This document shows positions 24,645-32,903 of a stretch of DNA of 42,694 nt, piece after piece. Each line of letters begins with the position of its first letter. Within the stretch, counting starts at the first letter, position 1. The notes under the pieces were generated by a model that worked only from the letters and a program-made list of their open reading frames with translations, made no database searches and was not told where the DNA came from. The stretch spans positions 1-42,694 of the forward strand of contig JAVMKC010000016.1 in the NCBI GenBank assembly GCA_031732795.1. The letters are read 5' to 3'. The stretch is from Accumulibacter sp031732795. GTDB lineage: Bacteria > Pseudomonadota > Gammaproteobacteria > Burkholderiales > Rhodocyclaceae. The position numbers were made by a program, and so were the translations under genes.

Positions 24645-25621
24645 GCGCAGAGTTGCTGCGACTGATGCCTGCCACCGGCTGGTGGCTGACTCTCGGCATC
24701 GCGACGGTTCTGTGCGTCGCTTCGCTGATCGGCTGGGGACTGCGTCGTCGTCTCGCCGGGCAACCGAATCCGACGATCGACAACCTCAATCAGCGAATCC
24801 AGGCCTGGTGGTTGATCGCCGGCGGCGTCGGAGTCGCTTTTCTCGGCGGCAAAAGCGGCATCACCTTGCTGTTCGCGCTCGCCTCGCTGGCCGCCTGGCG
24901 CGAATACCTGTCGTCGGCCGCGATGGCCATGGGTGCGGAATCGACGCCATCGCCGACGGCATCGCGCTGGCCGATCCTCGGGACGCTGCTGGTGGGCACG
25001 CAATACGGACTGGTCTGGTACGACGCACAAACGCTGTTCAGCCTGCTGATCCCGACCAGCGCGCTGACCGCTGCACTGGTGCTGCGACTCTGGCGCCAAC
25101 GCTCGCCGGAATGCTTGGCTGAAAGCCGCCGCGTCCTCGGCGCGTCGCTGGTTACCGTCTATGGTGTATCGCACGTCCCGGCGCTGCTCAACCTGTCGAC
25201 GGCCACCGATCCGCAGCGCGGCGCCTACCTGTTGCTGTTCCTGTTGCTGGTCGTCCAACTCGGCGATGTGCTGCAATACCTGTGGGGCAAGCTCGCCGGG
25301 CGTCGGCCGATCGCGCCGACGATCTCTCCCGGCAAAACCGTCGAGGGAACGATCGGCGGCATCGCCAGCGCCGGTCTGCTCGGTGGCGTCCTGTCCGGTT
25401 TGACGCCATTCGGGCCGTTGACCGCGACGCTGCTCGCGTTGCTGTTGAGCCTGCTCGGTTTCGTCGGCGGCTTGCTGATGTCAGCTGAAAAACGCCGCCG
25501 AGGCCTCAAGGATTGGGGAAAGCTGCTGCCCGGCCACGGCGGCATGCTCGACCGGATCGATTCATTATTTTTATCCGCACCATTCTTCTGCCTCCTGCTG
25601 CGCGACGGCGGAATCGATTGA
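24641..25621 (+). CDS. ynbB: CdsA-like phosphatidate cytidylyltransferase, YnbB-like
   Basis: A 326-residue polytopic protein with the CdsA signature: SPGKTVEGTIGG, then EKRRRGLKDWGKLLPGHGGMLDRIDS at the end. It would activate a phosphatidic acid-type lipid with CTP to give CDP-diacylglycerol or a related CDP-lipid, the substrate for the YnbA-like enzyme. The start ATG at 24641 overlaps the preceding stop (ATGA). Being second to the housekeeping CdsA, it suggests a dedicated pool of CDP-lipid. Confidence 0.9.
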   Translation: MSAELLRLMPATGWWLTLGIATVLCVASLIGWGLRRRLAGQPNPTIDNLNQRIQAWWLIAGGVGVAFLGGKSGITLLFALASLAAWREYLSSAAMAMGAESTPSPTASRWPILGTLLVGTQYGLVWYDAQTLFSLLIPTSALTAALVLRLWRQRSPECLAESRRVLGASLVTVYGVSHVPALLNLSTATDPQRGAYLLLFLLLVVQLGDVLQYLWGKLAGRRPIAPTISPGKTVEGTIGGIASAGLLGGVLSGLTPFGPLTATLLALLLSLLGFVGGLLMSAEKRRRGLKDWGKLLPGHGGMLDRIDSLFLSAPFFCLLLRDGGID

Positions 25622-26003
25622 ACCGCGCACTCGCGGGCGGACGATCACCGTCGGCAACCAATCGACCCAGTTCCGCGCGCAGCCCCGACGGTCGCCAGCA
25701 CCGTTTTGAGATCAAAAAATACAATTAAACCATGTTATTGATTCGAAAATGGCGTAGCGTGCATTCTGTTTGTCTGCGACAGCAGCAAAGTTCTCTTTTC
25801 AGTCCCTGTACAGTTCAATAGAATTGCCACAATTGTGCTTCTGTTCCATTGCTCATTGAGACGTGTCGATGCAAGATATTGGTTTCGTTTATATCTCGTC
25901 TCCATACGTAAGTCTGCGCTTGCCGCTGGTCACCGCCGACCGGCACGCCCGGTTCGTATTCGGACTCTCGGCAAGAGAACGCGACGGAAACCATGCCCCG
26001 CTT
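25622..26003. other. Intergenic, AT-rich, no gene recognised
   Basis: The stretch 25715-25900 is AT-rich relative to its neighbours. Open frames running through it on both strands extend into repeat copy 3 and show no domain. Confidence 0.45.
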
Positions 26004-26166
26004 GGAAACCTGTCGAACTTGAGCAGTCGGCGCGAAATGCGTGGAAAAACGAAAACAGTTTTTGCCGATTTCGCGGCGCATGATGAGCCCATAACACAAA
26101 AAACAAGGAAAATGGCTCTCTTTCTCAATGGCATAGTCGATCAGTTTCAAATCCGACTTGCTCCTG
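26004..26166 (-). mobile_element. MITE-like palindromic element, degraded copy 3
   Basis: On the minus strand this starts AGGAGCAAGTCGGATTTGA and ends TTGAGCAGTT-like complement (on plus, GGAAACCTGTCGAACTTGAG at 26004). It follows copies 1 and 2 along their length, including the AAATCGGCAAAAACTG and CATTTTCC blocks, but with many substitutions. It is clearly older. Its right end lies 28 bases before the start codon of the next gene. Confidence 0.65.
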
Positions 26167-26194
26167 GACCTTTCAACTTCAAAGGAGACCTGAC

Positions 26195-26593
26195 ATGGCA
26201 CTCGCATTCGTCGGCTTGACACTGATGGCAATGGGCATCCTCGCCGGCGCGGCACTCGTTGTCGCTCCACTCGGTTTGCTGGCCATCGAAGCGCATACGA
26301 CCTTGTGGATCCTGTTCCCGTTATTGTCTTTCGTCGGCTACGGTCTGCTCGTCATCGGCGCCGATGCGCGCACCCTGCGCATGTTCTCCAAGCTCTTCTC
26401 TCTCGCTCTCGTCATCCTGTCCCTGGTCGCCGTGATGGCGGTATTGCTGCACGCGATGGGCCTGCTCCAACTCACGGGCAGCACCTACGGCGTATGGTAT
26501 GTGATGGTCGTCGCCGGCATCGTCGGCTCCGTTGGCGTCGCAGCCTTTGGCGATCGCGAGCAATCGTCATGGGCCAAGACGACCCGGGAGTGA
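26195..26593 (+). CDS. Small four-helix membrane protein, unknown
   Basis: A 132-residue very hydrophobic protein with four predicted membrane helices (about 3-30, 36-55, 65-90, 100-118) and a short polar tail (DREQSSWAKTTRE). AAAGGAGA lies seven bases before the ATG, supporting translation. I do not recognise a family. Confidence 0.7.
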   Translation: MALAFVGLTLMAMGILAGAALVVAPLGLLAIEAHTTLWILFPLLSFVGYGLLVIGADARTLRMFSKLFSLALVILSLVAVMAVLLHAMGLLQLTGSTYGVWYVMVVAGIVGSVGVAAFGDREQSSWAKTTRE

Positions 26594-26688
26594 CCGGGGA
26601 GGAAACGTCAAAGCCTCGTAAGGTAGCTGCCTCTGGTCATTGGTTGCCGAACAATCGGCAGCGCAGGCGAAGAAAACCTCGAAAGCCT

Positions 26689-26797
26689 GTCGTTCCCGCT
26701 GTCGTTCCCTGCGCTGTCGTCCCCTGCGCTGTCGTCCCCTGCGCTGTCGTTCCCTGCGCTGTCGTCCCCTGTGCTGTCGTCCCCTGTGCTGTCGTCC
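26689..26797. repeat. 15-base tandem repeat
   Basis: Six full units of GTCGTYCCCTGYGCT (26701-26790) plus partial units at both ends. The period is a multiple of three, so every frame through it stays open, but no gene structure supports coding. It lies in the 416-base gap between the small membrane gene and the methyltransferase, which otherwise holds nothing I recognise. Confidence 0.85.
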
Positions 26798-27009
26798 ATT
26801 TCCGGCGTTCGACGTTGTCAACTCCGACGACTGATCGCGCACGCAAAAATACCCCAGGACTGAATTCACCCCGCGGTTTGTCGTCTCCCTCCCGGCTGCC
26901 GACGGCGTATGAGCGCCCGCAGGAATCAATGGCCGGTTGGACAAGCTGTTATAGTTCCCAGGCCATCGCCTGCCGGTGGTCATTTCGCTCAATAAGACAT
27001 TGCTTATTC

Positions 27010-27771
27010 ATGACCACTGATCTGCCTTCCCGAAAAGCGGCGCTCAAAACGGACCCGCGTCTGGACGTGTATTTCTCCGGCGAAGACGAACGCCGCCGCG
27101 CGACGCGGGCGATGTTCGACGAGGCCGCCGGCGGTTACGACAGTGCCGAGCGGATCACCGCCTTGGGAAGCGGCGCCTGGTACCGCCGGGAAGTATTGCG
27201 GCGCAATGGACTGCGGCCGGGGATGACCTTGCTGGACGTGGCCGCCGGCACCGGTCTGGTGGCCGTCGAAGGGCAACGACTGATCGGCCCGGAAGGTCGC
27301 CTGCTGGCGCTCGATCCGTCACCGGGAATGCTCGCCGAGTTGCGCAAGAAGCTGGCCGTAGACACCATCGAAGCTTACGCCGAATCGATTCCCCTCCCTG
27401 ACGAGCACGTCGATTTCATTTCGATGGGCTACGCTCTGCGTCATGTCGGCGATATCGACCGCACTTTCGGCGAATATCTGCGCGTGCTGCGCCCCGGCGG
27501 GCGTGTATGTCTGATGGAAATCAGCCGGCCGCAAAGCGCTTTCGGGCAGCGGGTGCTCCGAACGTACATCAAAGGGGTGGTGCCGTTTTTTGCCCGTCTG
27601 ACGCGCCGTCAGGCGGACGTCAAAAAACTGTGGGAGTATTATGGCGAAACGATCGACTTGGCCATCGACCCGGAGACGATTCTCGAGGCCTTGCGCCGGG
27701 CGGGTTTTGTCGACGTCAATTGCGCAGTGACGCTGGGCGTGTTCCGCGAATATCTAGGCCGCAAACCCTGA
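27010..27771 (+). CDS. UbiE/COQ5-like class I SAM methyltransferase
   Basis: A 253-residue methyltransferase. Motif I LLDVAAGTGLVAVEG, the acidic-residue strand LLALDPSPGML, YAESIPLPDEHVDFISMGYA with LRHVGDI, and VLRPGGRVCLMEISRP are UbiE-like. The substrate may be a quinone or another lipid; the sequence differs enough from UbiE that I give no symbol. The ATG at 27010 has no clear ribosome site. The frame is open far upstream through the tandem repeat, which is not coding. Confidence 0.82.
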   Translation: MTTDLPSRKAALKTDPRLDVYFSGEDERRRATRAMFDEAAGGYDSAERITALGSGAWYRREVLRRNGLRPGMTLLDVAAGTGLVAVEGQRLIGPEGRLLALDPSPGMLAELRKKLAVDTIEAYAESIPLPDEHVDFISMGYALRHVGDIDRTFGEYLRVLRPGGRVCLMEISRPQSAFGQRVLRTYIKGVVPFFARLTRRQADVKKLWEYYGETIDLAIDPETILEALRRAGFVDVNCAVTLGVFREYLGRKP

Positions 27772-27792
27772 AATCATCGTCAGGCCATACCA

Positions 27793-28314
27793 ATGCTGCT
27801 TCCCCTCGAATCCGCCTTGCGCTTCGTTGAAGGCTACAAAGCCTTTCTTTTACGAGTGCTGGTCGACGAAAAATTGCCAAATTCACCGTCGACGAATCAA
27901 AACTTGGCTACTGCACTGCGCCACGTAAAAACAAATCCAGCATCGATTGATCGATCGATTGCTGCGCTCAAGAGCGACGGTCTGCCCATCGAACCCGCTG
28001 TCGAAAGAGCGATACGCAGCCTGCGGTTTGATCATTGGATCTATCTCAGGCACACCAAGTCGTACGCGATATTCGTCGACGTGGCGTGTGAGAATGCCTA
28101 CCATGTCCGAGCGCTCACCACCCCTCTCAATAGAATCGCCGGTCCTCCCCCGCTCATTTTCGAGACCGGTCTTTTCGAATATGAAGGTTTTTTTGTGTGT
28201 GACGGACTCATACAACATCCTGTATTCATTGGACCAGGCTACAGGCCCGAAATCAGCGCGGCCTACACGGCCCTTCGCAAAGCCGGAAACGTCCACGCCA
28301 AAACCTCGGCCTGA
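27793..28314 (+). CDS. Hypothetical protein
   Basis: A 173-residue soluble protein starting MLLPLESALRFVEGYKAFLL, with no motif I recognise. It has a helical N-terminal half and a C-terminal part that looks beta-rich (YAIFVDVACENAYHVRALTT, FFVCDGLIQHPVFIGPGY). The order helix then beta with no catalytic signature suggests a small accessory or immunity-type protein, but nothing fixes a role. Codon use is less GC-rich than in the neighbours. It follows the methyltransferase by 21 bases. Confidence 0.6.
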   Translation: MLLPLESALRFVEGYKAFLLRVLVDEKLPNSPSTNQNLATALRHVKTNPASIDRSIAALKSDGLPIEPAVERAIRSLRFDHWIYLRHTKSYAIFVDVACENAYHVRALTTPLNRIAGPPPLIFETGLFEYEGFFVCDGLIQHPVFIGPGYRPEISAAYTALRKAGNVHAKTSA

Positions 28315-28602
28315 CAAAGCATTGCGTCTGGCGCTCACCGGCAGGCATCCGCCGAGCGGGGGCACGCATTCTGATGCAGTGCGGTAGATCGGCTTCCCAT
28401 CAACAGGCTACCGGCCTGAATTTCCGATCACTCGCATCCGCAGCAAAAACCGGCTTTATCGGACCGCTGTTTTACCCAGTTGACGGCTTTTCGGCAGATC
28501 GCTGAGCGGCTTCCCAAGCGGCTGCGCGTAGGCCAGACATGGCGGTCGTGACTGGAAACTGCGAGAATCGCGTCTTGACGACGCATTCAGGGGATGTAGA
28601 GC

Positions 28603-29733
28603 ATGGCACCACTCAGCACTTCGACGGATGTCTCACCGATCGAAGAGATCATTGTCGAAATGCGTTCGGGACGGATGGTGGTCCTGGTCGATGAGGAAGA
28701 CCGCGAAAATGAGGGCGATCTGGTTCTCGCCGCCGAGCATGTTTCCGCCGAAGCGATCAACTTCATGGCCCGCTTCGGCCGTGGCCTGATCTGCCTGACC
28801 CTGACTGAATCGCGTTGCCGTCAATTGGGTCTGGCGTTGATGGCCCGCGACAACAAAAGCCCGTACAACACCGCGTTCACCGTCTCCATCGAAGCCGCCA
28901 GCGGCGTGACCACCGGTATTTCAGCGCAGGACCGGGCGTTGACCATCAAGGCAGCGGTGGCCCGGGGTGCGGTTCCAGATGACATCGTGCAACCGGGACA
29001 CGTTTTTCCGATCATGGCCCGGCCCGGCGGCGTACTGGTCCGCGCCGGGCATACCGAAGCCGGCTGCGATCTGGCGATGCTCGCCGGTCTCGAACCGGCG
29101 GCGGTGATCTGCGAAATCCTCAAGGAAGACGGCAGCATGGCGCGGCTGGACGATCTGGTCGGCTTTGCCCGTCAACACGGGTTGAAGATCGGCAGCATCG
29201 CCGATCTGATCCACTACCGCAGCCGCCACGAGACGCTGGTCGAGCGGACGTTTTCAAAACCGGTACGCTCGATGCACGGCGAACTGACGCTCCACGCATA
29301 TACCGATTGCACGTCGAACGAAGTGCACCTGGTCCTCAGCAAAGGGGAGATTCGCGCCGATCGAGAAACGTTGGTCCGGGTACACGAACCCTTGTCGGTG
29401 GTCGATTTTCTCGACGCCGACGCCGGCCGGCACACTTTTTCGCTGGAGACGGCGATCGCCGCCTTGAATCGCGCGGACGCCGGGGTGGTAGTGCTGCTCC
29501 ATCGTCCCGAAAGCGGTCAGGACATTCTCGACATCCTCCGCGAACCGGCGCGCAGCAAACCAGCCGCCAAACGCTGGGACCCGCGCATCTACGGCATCGG
29601 CGCGCAGATTCTGCGTGACCTGGGCGTCGGCAAGATGAAACTGCTCTCCAGCCCACGCAGAATGCCGAGCATGACCGGTTTCGATCTCGAAGTGACCGGG
29701 CACATCGCCTCCCCGGCCGAACTGGATTTTTGA
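28603..29733 (+). CDS. ribBA: 3,4-dihydroxy-2-butanone 4-phosphate synthase with degenerate GTP cyclohydrolase II domain
   Basis: A 376-residue RibBA-type protein. The N-terminal RibB domain is intact: VLVDEEDRENEGDLV and RAGHTEAGCDLAMLAG. The C-terminal RibA-like domain (from about residue 210) lacks the zinc-binding Cys cluster and the surrounding catalytic stretch, reading LSVVDFLDADAGRHTFSLET instead. It keeps only a late IYGIGAQILRDLGVGKMKLL. So it should make dihydroxybutanone phosphate but not open GTP, and a separate ribA is expected elsewhere. AGGGGA lies nine bases upstream. It heads the ribH-nusB-thiL operon. Confidence 0.93.
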   Translation: MAPLSTSTDVSPIEEIIVEMRSGRMVVLVDEEDRENEGDLVLAAEHVSAEAINFMARFGRGLICLTLTESRCRQLGLALMARDNKSPYNTAFTVSIEAASGVTTGISAQDRALTIKAAVARGAVPDDIVQPGHVFPIMARPGGVLVRAGHTEAGCDLAMLAGLEPAAVICEILKEDGSMARLDDLVGFARQHGLKIGSIADLIHYRSRHETLVERTFSKPVRSMHGELTLHAYTDCTSNEVHLVLSKGEIRADRETLVRVHEPLSVVDFLDADAGRHTFSLETAIAALNRADAGVVVLLHRPESGQDILDILREPARSKPAAKRWDPRIYGIGAQILRDLGVGKMKLLSSPRRMPSMTGFDLEVTGHIASPAELDF

Positions 29734-29737
29734 CCCG

Positions 29738-30256
29738 ATGAGTACCCGCCTCGCTCCATCCATCACCGCTAACCGCGGTCTCCAGACCGATCTCCGTGAA
29801 TACCCGCCGTCGCTGGCCGCTGACGGATTGGCCGTCGGCATCGTCATGAGCCGCTTCAACCCGCAGATCGGCGAAGGTTTGCTCAGCGCCTGCACCGGCG
29901 AACTGCACCGGCTGGGGGTGGACCTCGCCCGCAGCGTCCTGAGCTCCGTTCCTGGTGCGCTCGAAATCCCGCTGGCGTTATCGACCCTGGCGCGCAGCGG
30001 CCGCTACGCGGCGCTGATCGCCCTCGGCGCGGTGATCCGCGGAGAAACCTACCATTTCGAAATCGTCGCCAACGAATCGTCCCGGGGGATCATGGACGTG
30101 CAACTGAAAACCGGCGTGCCCATCGCCAACGGCATTCTGACCTGCGAGAACGACGATCAGGCGCTCGCCCGCATGCACGCCAAAGGCATCGACTGCGCCC
30201 AGGCGGCGGTGGAAATGGCCAACCTGTTGCGCGCCGTCGCCGGAGAGAATCCGTGA
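29738..30256 (+). CDS. ribH: 6,7-dimethyl-8-ribityllumazine synthase
   Basis: A 172-residue lumazine synthase: VMSRFNPQIGEGLL, SVPGALEIPLAL, and the catalytic IALGAVIRGETYHFEIVANE containing the active His. It condenses the RibB product with the ribitylaminouracil, the step before riboflavin. It starts four bases after the ribBA stop and overlaps nusB by four. Confidence 0.95.
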   Translation: MSTRLAPSITANRGLQTDLREYPPSLAADGLAVGIVMSRFNPQIGEGLLSACTGELHRLGVDLARSVLSSVPGALEIPLALSTLARSGRYAALIALGAVIRGETYHFEIVANESSRGIMDVQLKTGVPIANGILTCENDDQALARMHAKGIDCAQAAVEMANLLRAVAGENP

Positions 30257-30738
30257 ACGCCGGCAAGACAGCGGCCGCGTCGGCCGCCAGCCGCTCGCCA
30301 CGTCATCGGGCCCGTGAATTCGCTTTGCAAGGTCTCTACCAATGGCAATTGGCCGGTAACGACGAAGCGGCCATCGAAGCGCATTTGCGCGATTGCGAAG
30401 GCTTCGACAAGGCCGACCGCGACTTTTTCAGCGGTCTGTTGCGCGGCGTGATGAACCAGCGTCCGAGCCTCGAGGAGCAACTGCAAGGTTTCCTGGACCG
30501 GCCTTTCCGCGAGTTGTCGCCAGTCGAAGCCTGCGTGCTGCTCGGCGGCGCCTACGAGTTGCGCAATTATCCGCAGACGCCGTACCGGGTGATCATCAAC
30601 GAATCGATCGAACTGGCCAAGAGTTTTGGCGGCACCGATGGTCACAAATACGTCAATGGCGTTCTCGACAAGCTGGCCGCCCAGTTGCGCCCGGCCGAAG
30701 TCGCCGCCCGCCGTCAGGCGCGCACGCCAAGCCGTTGA
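30253..30738 (+). CDS. nusB: Transcription antitermination factor NusB
   Basis: A 161-residue protein with the NusB core: HRAREFALQGLYQWQLAG, FFSGLLRGVMNQ, LSPVEACVLLGGAYELRNYP, VIINESIELAKSFGGTDGHK and YVNGVLDKLA. NusB with NusE binds boxA RNA in rRNA antitermination. The start is GTG at 30253, overlapping the ribH stop as GTGA. Confidence 0.95.
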   Translation: MNAGKTAAASAASRSPRHRAREFALQGLYQWQLAGNDEAAIEAHLRDCEGFDKADRDFFSGLLRGVMNQRPSLEEQLQGFLDRPFRELSPVEACVLLGGAYELRNYPQTPYRVIINESIELAKSFGGTDGHKYVNGVLDKLAAQLRPAEVAARRQARTPSR

Positions 30739-30754
30739 ATCGATTCTCCCGCCT

Positions 30755-30918
30755 AGGAGCCTGTCGGACTTGAGCGATCGTTGCGAGCCGCGTGGGAAAG
30801 CGAGGACAGTTTTTCCCGATGTCGAGGCGCATAGTGGGCCTATGCAACGAGAAATCGGGGAAAAATGGACCGCTTTGCCACCGGCGCAGTCGACCAGCCC
30901 CAAGTCCGACAGGCTCCC
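30755..30918 (-). mobile_element. MITE-like palindromic element, copy 2 (inside nusB-thiL operon)
   Basis: A 164-base element nearly the same as 2995-3158 but inverted, with ends AGGAGCCTGTCGGACTTGAG and CAAGTCCGACAGGCTCCC. It fills almost the whole nusB-thiL spacer, starting 16 bases after the nusB stop and ending 26 bases before the thiL ATG. In RNA it would fold into a long hairpin between the two coding regions. Both copies are preceded by CTAG on their matching side. Confidence 0.85.
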
Positions 30919-30944
30919 GGACGCCCGAGCCGAATCGGAAGACC

Positions 30945-31904
30945 ATGCCCGGCGAGTTTGAACTGATTGCCCGCCATTTCGTCCGACCGACTCCGCAAAC
31001 GCTGCTCGGTCCAGGTGACGACTGCGCACTGCTGGCTCCCGCACCAGGAATGGAATTGGCGGTCAGCACCGACATGCTGGTCGAAGGCACGCATTTCTTC
31101 GCCGGCACCGATCCTTGGCAACTGGGTTGGAAGACGCTGGCGGTCAATCTGTCGGATCTGGCGGCCATGGGCGCGCAACCACGCTGGGTATTCCTGGCCG
31201 GCAGTCTGCCCAGCGCACGTGACGACTGGCTGGAGCCCTTCAGCGCAGGCTTCTTCGCCTGCGCGAACGACTACGCTGTCGATCTCGCCGGCGGCGACAC
31301 CACCCGCGGGCCGTTGAATCTATGCGTGACGGTGATCGGCGAATTGCCGGCCGGCAGCGCCCTGCGCCGCGACCGGGCGATGATCGACGATGATCTGTGG
31401 ATTTCCGGCCGGCCGGGCCGGGCGGCACTGGGACTCGCCCATCTGCAAGAACGCGTTCGCCTCCCCGAGCCCCTGGAACGCGATTGTGTGGCCGCCTTGC
31501 AGCGACCCCAGCCGCGCGTTCGACTCGGACTCACTCTGCGCCAACAGCGTCTGGCCCACGCGGCGATCGACGTTTCGGACGGTTTGCTCGGTGATTTGCA
31601 GCACCTGCTCGACCGTTCGCGTCTGGCCGCCGAAATCCGCGTCGCCGATCTGCCACCATTGCCTGCCGGCGTCGACGCGACGCTGGCGCGCCACTGTCAA
31701 TTGGCCGGCGGCGACGACTACGAATTGCTGTTTTCCGCGGCGACACAGGATCGCGATCAACTGGCCCATTGGGCACGGCAACTCGACCTTCCCTTGTGGC
31801 GCATCGGCCGACTGCTGGCCGGCGAACCCGGCAAATGCACCGTAATCGCCGCAGACGGTCATCCGCTGCCGATCGATCGACGGGGGTTCGACCACTTTGG
31901 CTGA
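30945..31904 (+). CDS. thiL: Thiamine-monophosphate kinase
   Basis: A 319-residue ThiL. GPGDDCALL, VSTDMLVEGTHFF, VNLSDLAAMGA, DLAGGDTTRG, AAIDVSDGLLGDL and LAGGDDYELLFSA are the family's metal and nucleotide motifs. It phosphorylates thiamine monophosphate to the diphosphate cofactor. The start at MPGEFELIARHF is chosen because the frame upstream runs into the repeat element at 30755-30918. It overlaps pgpA slightly. Confidence 0.95.
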   Translation: MPGEFELIARHFVRPTPQTLLGPGDDCALLAPAPGMELAVSTDMLVEGTHFFAGTDPWQLGWKTLAVNLSDLAAMGAQPRWVFLAGSLPSARDDWLEPFSAGFFACANDYAVDLAGGDTTRGPLNLCVTVIGELPAGSALRRDRAMIDDDLWISGRPGRAALGLAHLQERVRLPEPLERDCVAALQRPQPRVRLGLTLRQQRLAHAAIDVSDGLLGDLQHLLDRSRLAAEIRVADLPPLPAGVDATLARHCQLAGGDDYELLFSAATQDRDQLAHWARQLDLPLWRIGRLLAGEPGKCTVIAADGHPLPIDRRGFDHFG

Positions 31905-32397
31905 TGCTTCGCCCAACTTGCGATTCCTGATGGCGCACCCGGCGCATCTGGTCGCCTGCGGCTTCGGCAGCGGCCTGTCGCCGAAGGCCCCCGGAACGGT
32001 CGGCACGCTCTTTGCGTGGATGTCGTTCCCCTTGCTGAGCGGCCACTTCAGCGATCTGGAACTGCTCGTTTTTCTGCTGCCCGCTGTTATCGGCGGAGCC
32101 GCCGCCGCGCACAAGACCGGTGTCGATCTCGGGGTGATCGATCACGGCAGCATCGTCTGGGACGAAATCGTCGCCTTCTGGCTGGTGCTGCTGCTCTGTC
32201 CGGCACATTGGGGATGGCAAACCGCCGCATTCATTCTCTTCCGCTATTTCGACATCCGCAAACCGCCGCCGGCCCGTTATTTCGACGAGCGGGTGAAAAA
32301 CGGTCTGGGCGTGATGTGCGATGATCTGGTAGCCGCCGGATACGCTTTGATGATCCTGGCCCTGGCCCGTTTTATCAGCAGTTTCATCAGCACATGA
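31897..32397 (+). CDS. pgpA: Phosphatidylglycerophosphatase A
   Basis: A 166-residue membrane phosphatase: GFGSGLSPKAPGTVGTL, DHGSIVWDEIVAFWL, then FRYFDIRKPPPARYFDERVK and GLGVMCDDLVAAGYAL, typical of PgpA. It dephosphorylates phosphatidylglycerophosphate. The start is TTG at 31897, overlapping the thiL stop; ATG at 31930 (MAHPAHL) is the alternative and would still keep the domain. Ends overlapping pncC by four bases. Confidence 0.94.
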   Translation: MADASPNLRFLMAHPAHLVACGFGSGLSPKAPGTVGTLFAWMSFPLLSGHFSDLELLVFLLPAVIGGAAAAHKTGVDLGVIDHGSIVWDEIVAFWLVLLLCPAHWGWQTAAFILFRYFDIRKPPPARYFDERVKNGLGVMCDDLVAAGYALMILALARFISSFIST

Positions 32398-32903
32398 GCA
32401 CGCACGACGCACATTCCCTGGAAACCCTGGCCGCTGAGGTGGGCCGGCTGCTGCAAGCCAACGGACAGCGACTGGCCACCGCCGAATCGTGCACCGGCGG
32501 CTGGGTCGGCCAGTGCCTGACCGCCGTGGCCGGCAGTTCGGCGTGGTTCGAACGCGGTTTCATCACCTATTCGAATGCCGCCAAGACCGAACTGCTCGAC
32601 GTCGCCGAGCAGACGCTGGCTGCACACGGCGCGGTCAGCGAAGCAACGGCGGCGGAAATGGCGCAAGGCGCGTTACGGCACAGCCACGCCGATTGGGCGC
32701 TGTCGATCACCGGCATCGCCGGCCCCACCGGCGGCTCGCCCGGACGGCCGGTCGGCACCGTCTGTTTCGCTTGGGTGGTGACGGACGGCCAGACGATCAC
32801 CGAAACGCGACACTTCGACGGCGATCGACAAAACATCCGGGCGCAAGCGGTCGCTCACGCCTTGCGCGGGCTCCTGCAGCACGCGGCAAGCAGCGTCGCT
32901 TGA
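32394..32903 (+). CDS. pncC: Nicotinamide-nucleotide amidohydrolase (CinA C-terminal type)
   Basis: A 169-residue stand-alone CinA C-terminal domain: LATAESCTGGWVG (catalytic Ser32), FITYSNAAKTE (Tyr59 and Lys64), GAVSEATAAEMA and SITGIAGPTGGSPGRPVGTV. It deamidates NMN to nicotinate mononucleotide in NAD recycling. Last gene of the rib-nusB-thiL-pgpA operon. Confidence 0.94.
   Translation: MSTHDAHSLETLAAEVGRLLQANGQRLATAESCTGGWVGQCLTAVAGSSAWFERGFITYSNAAKTELLDVAEQTLAAHGAVSEATAAEMAQGALRHSHADWALSITGIAGPTGGSPGRPVGTVCFAWVVTDGQTITETRHFDGDRQNIRAQAVAHALRGLLQHAASSVA

Noticed and set aside
26305..27009. Methyltransferase reading frame extended upstream through the tandem repeat
   Set aside because: The extension covers another gene and a minisatellite; the methyltransferase domain fits the start at 27010.
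28315..28602. FMN riboswitch ahead of ribBA
   Set aside because: The usual conserved RFN blocks are not visible in the 288-base leader; only a ribosome site is clear.
30792..30944. ThiL extended into the repeat element
   Set aside because: The added residues are encoded by the mobile hairpin and are not part of the ThiL family.
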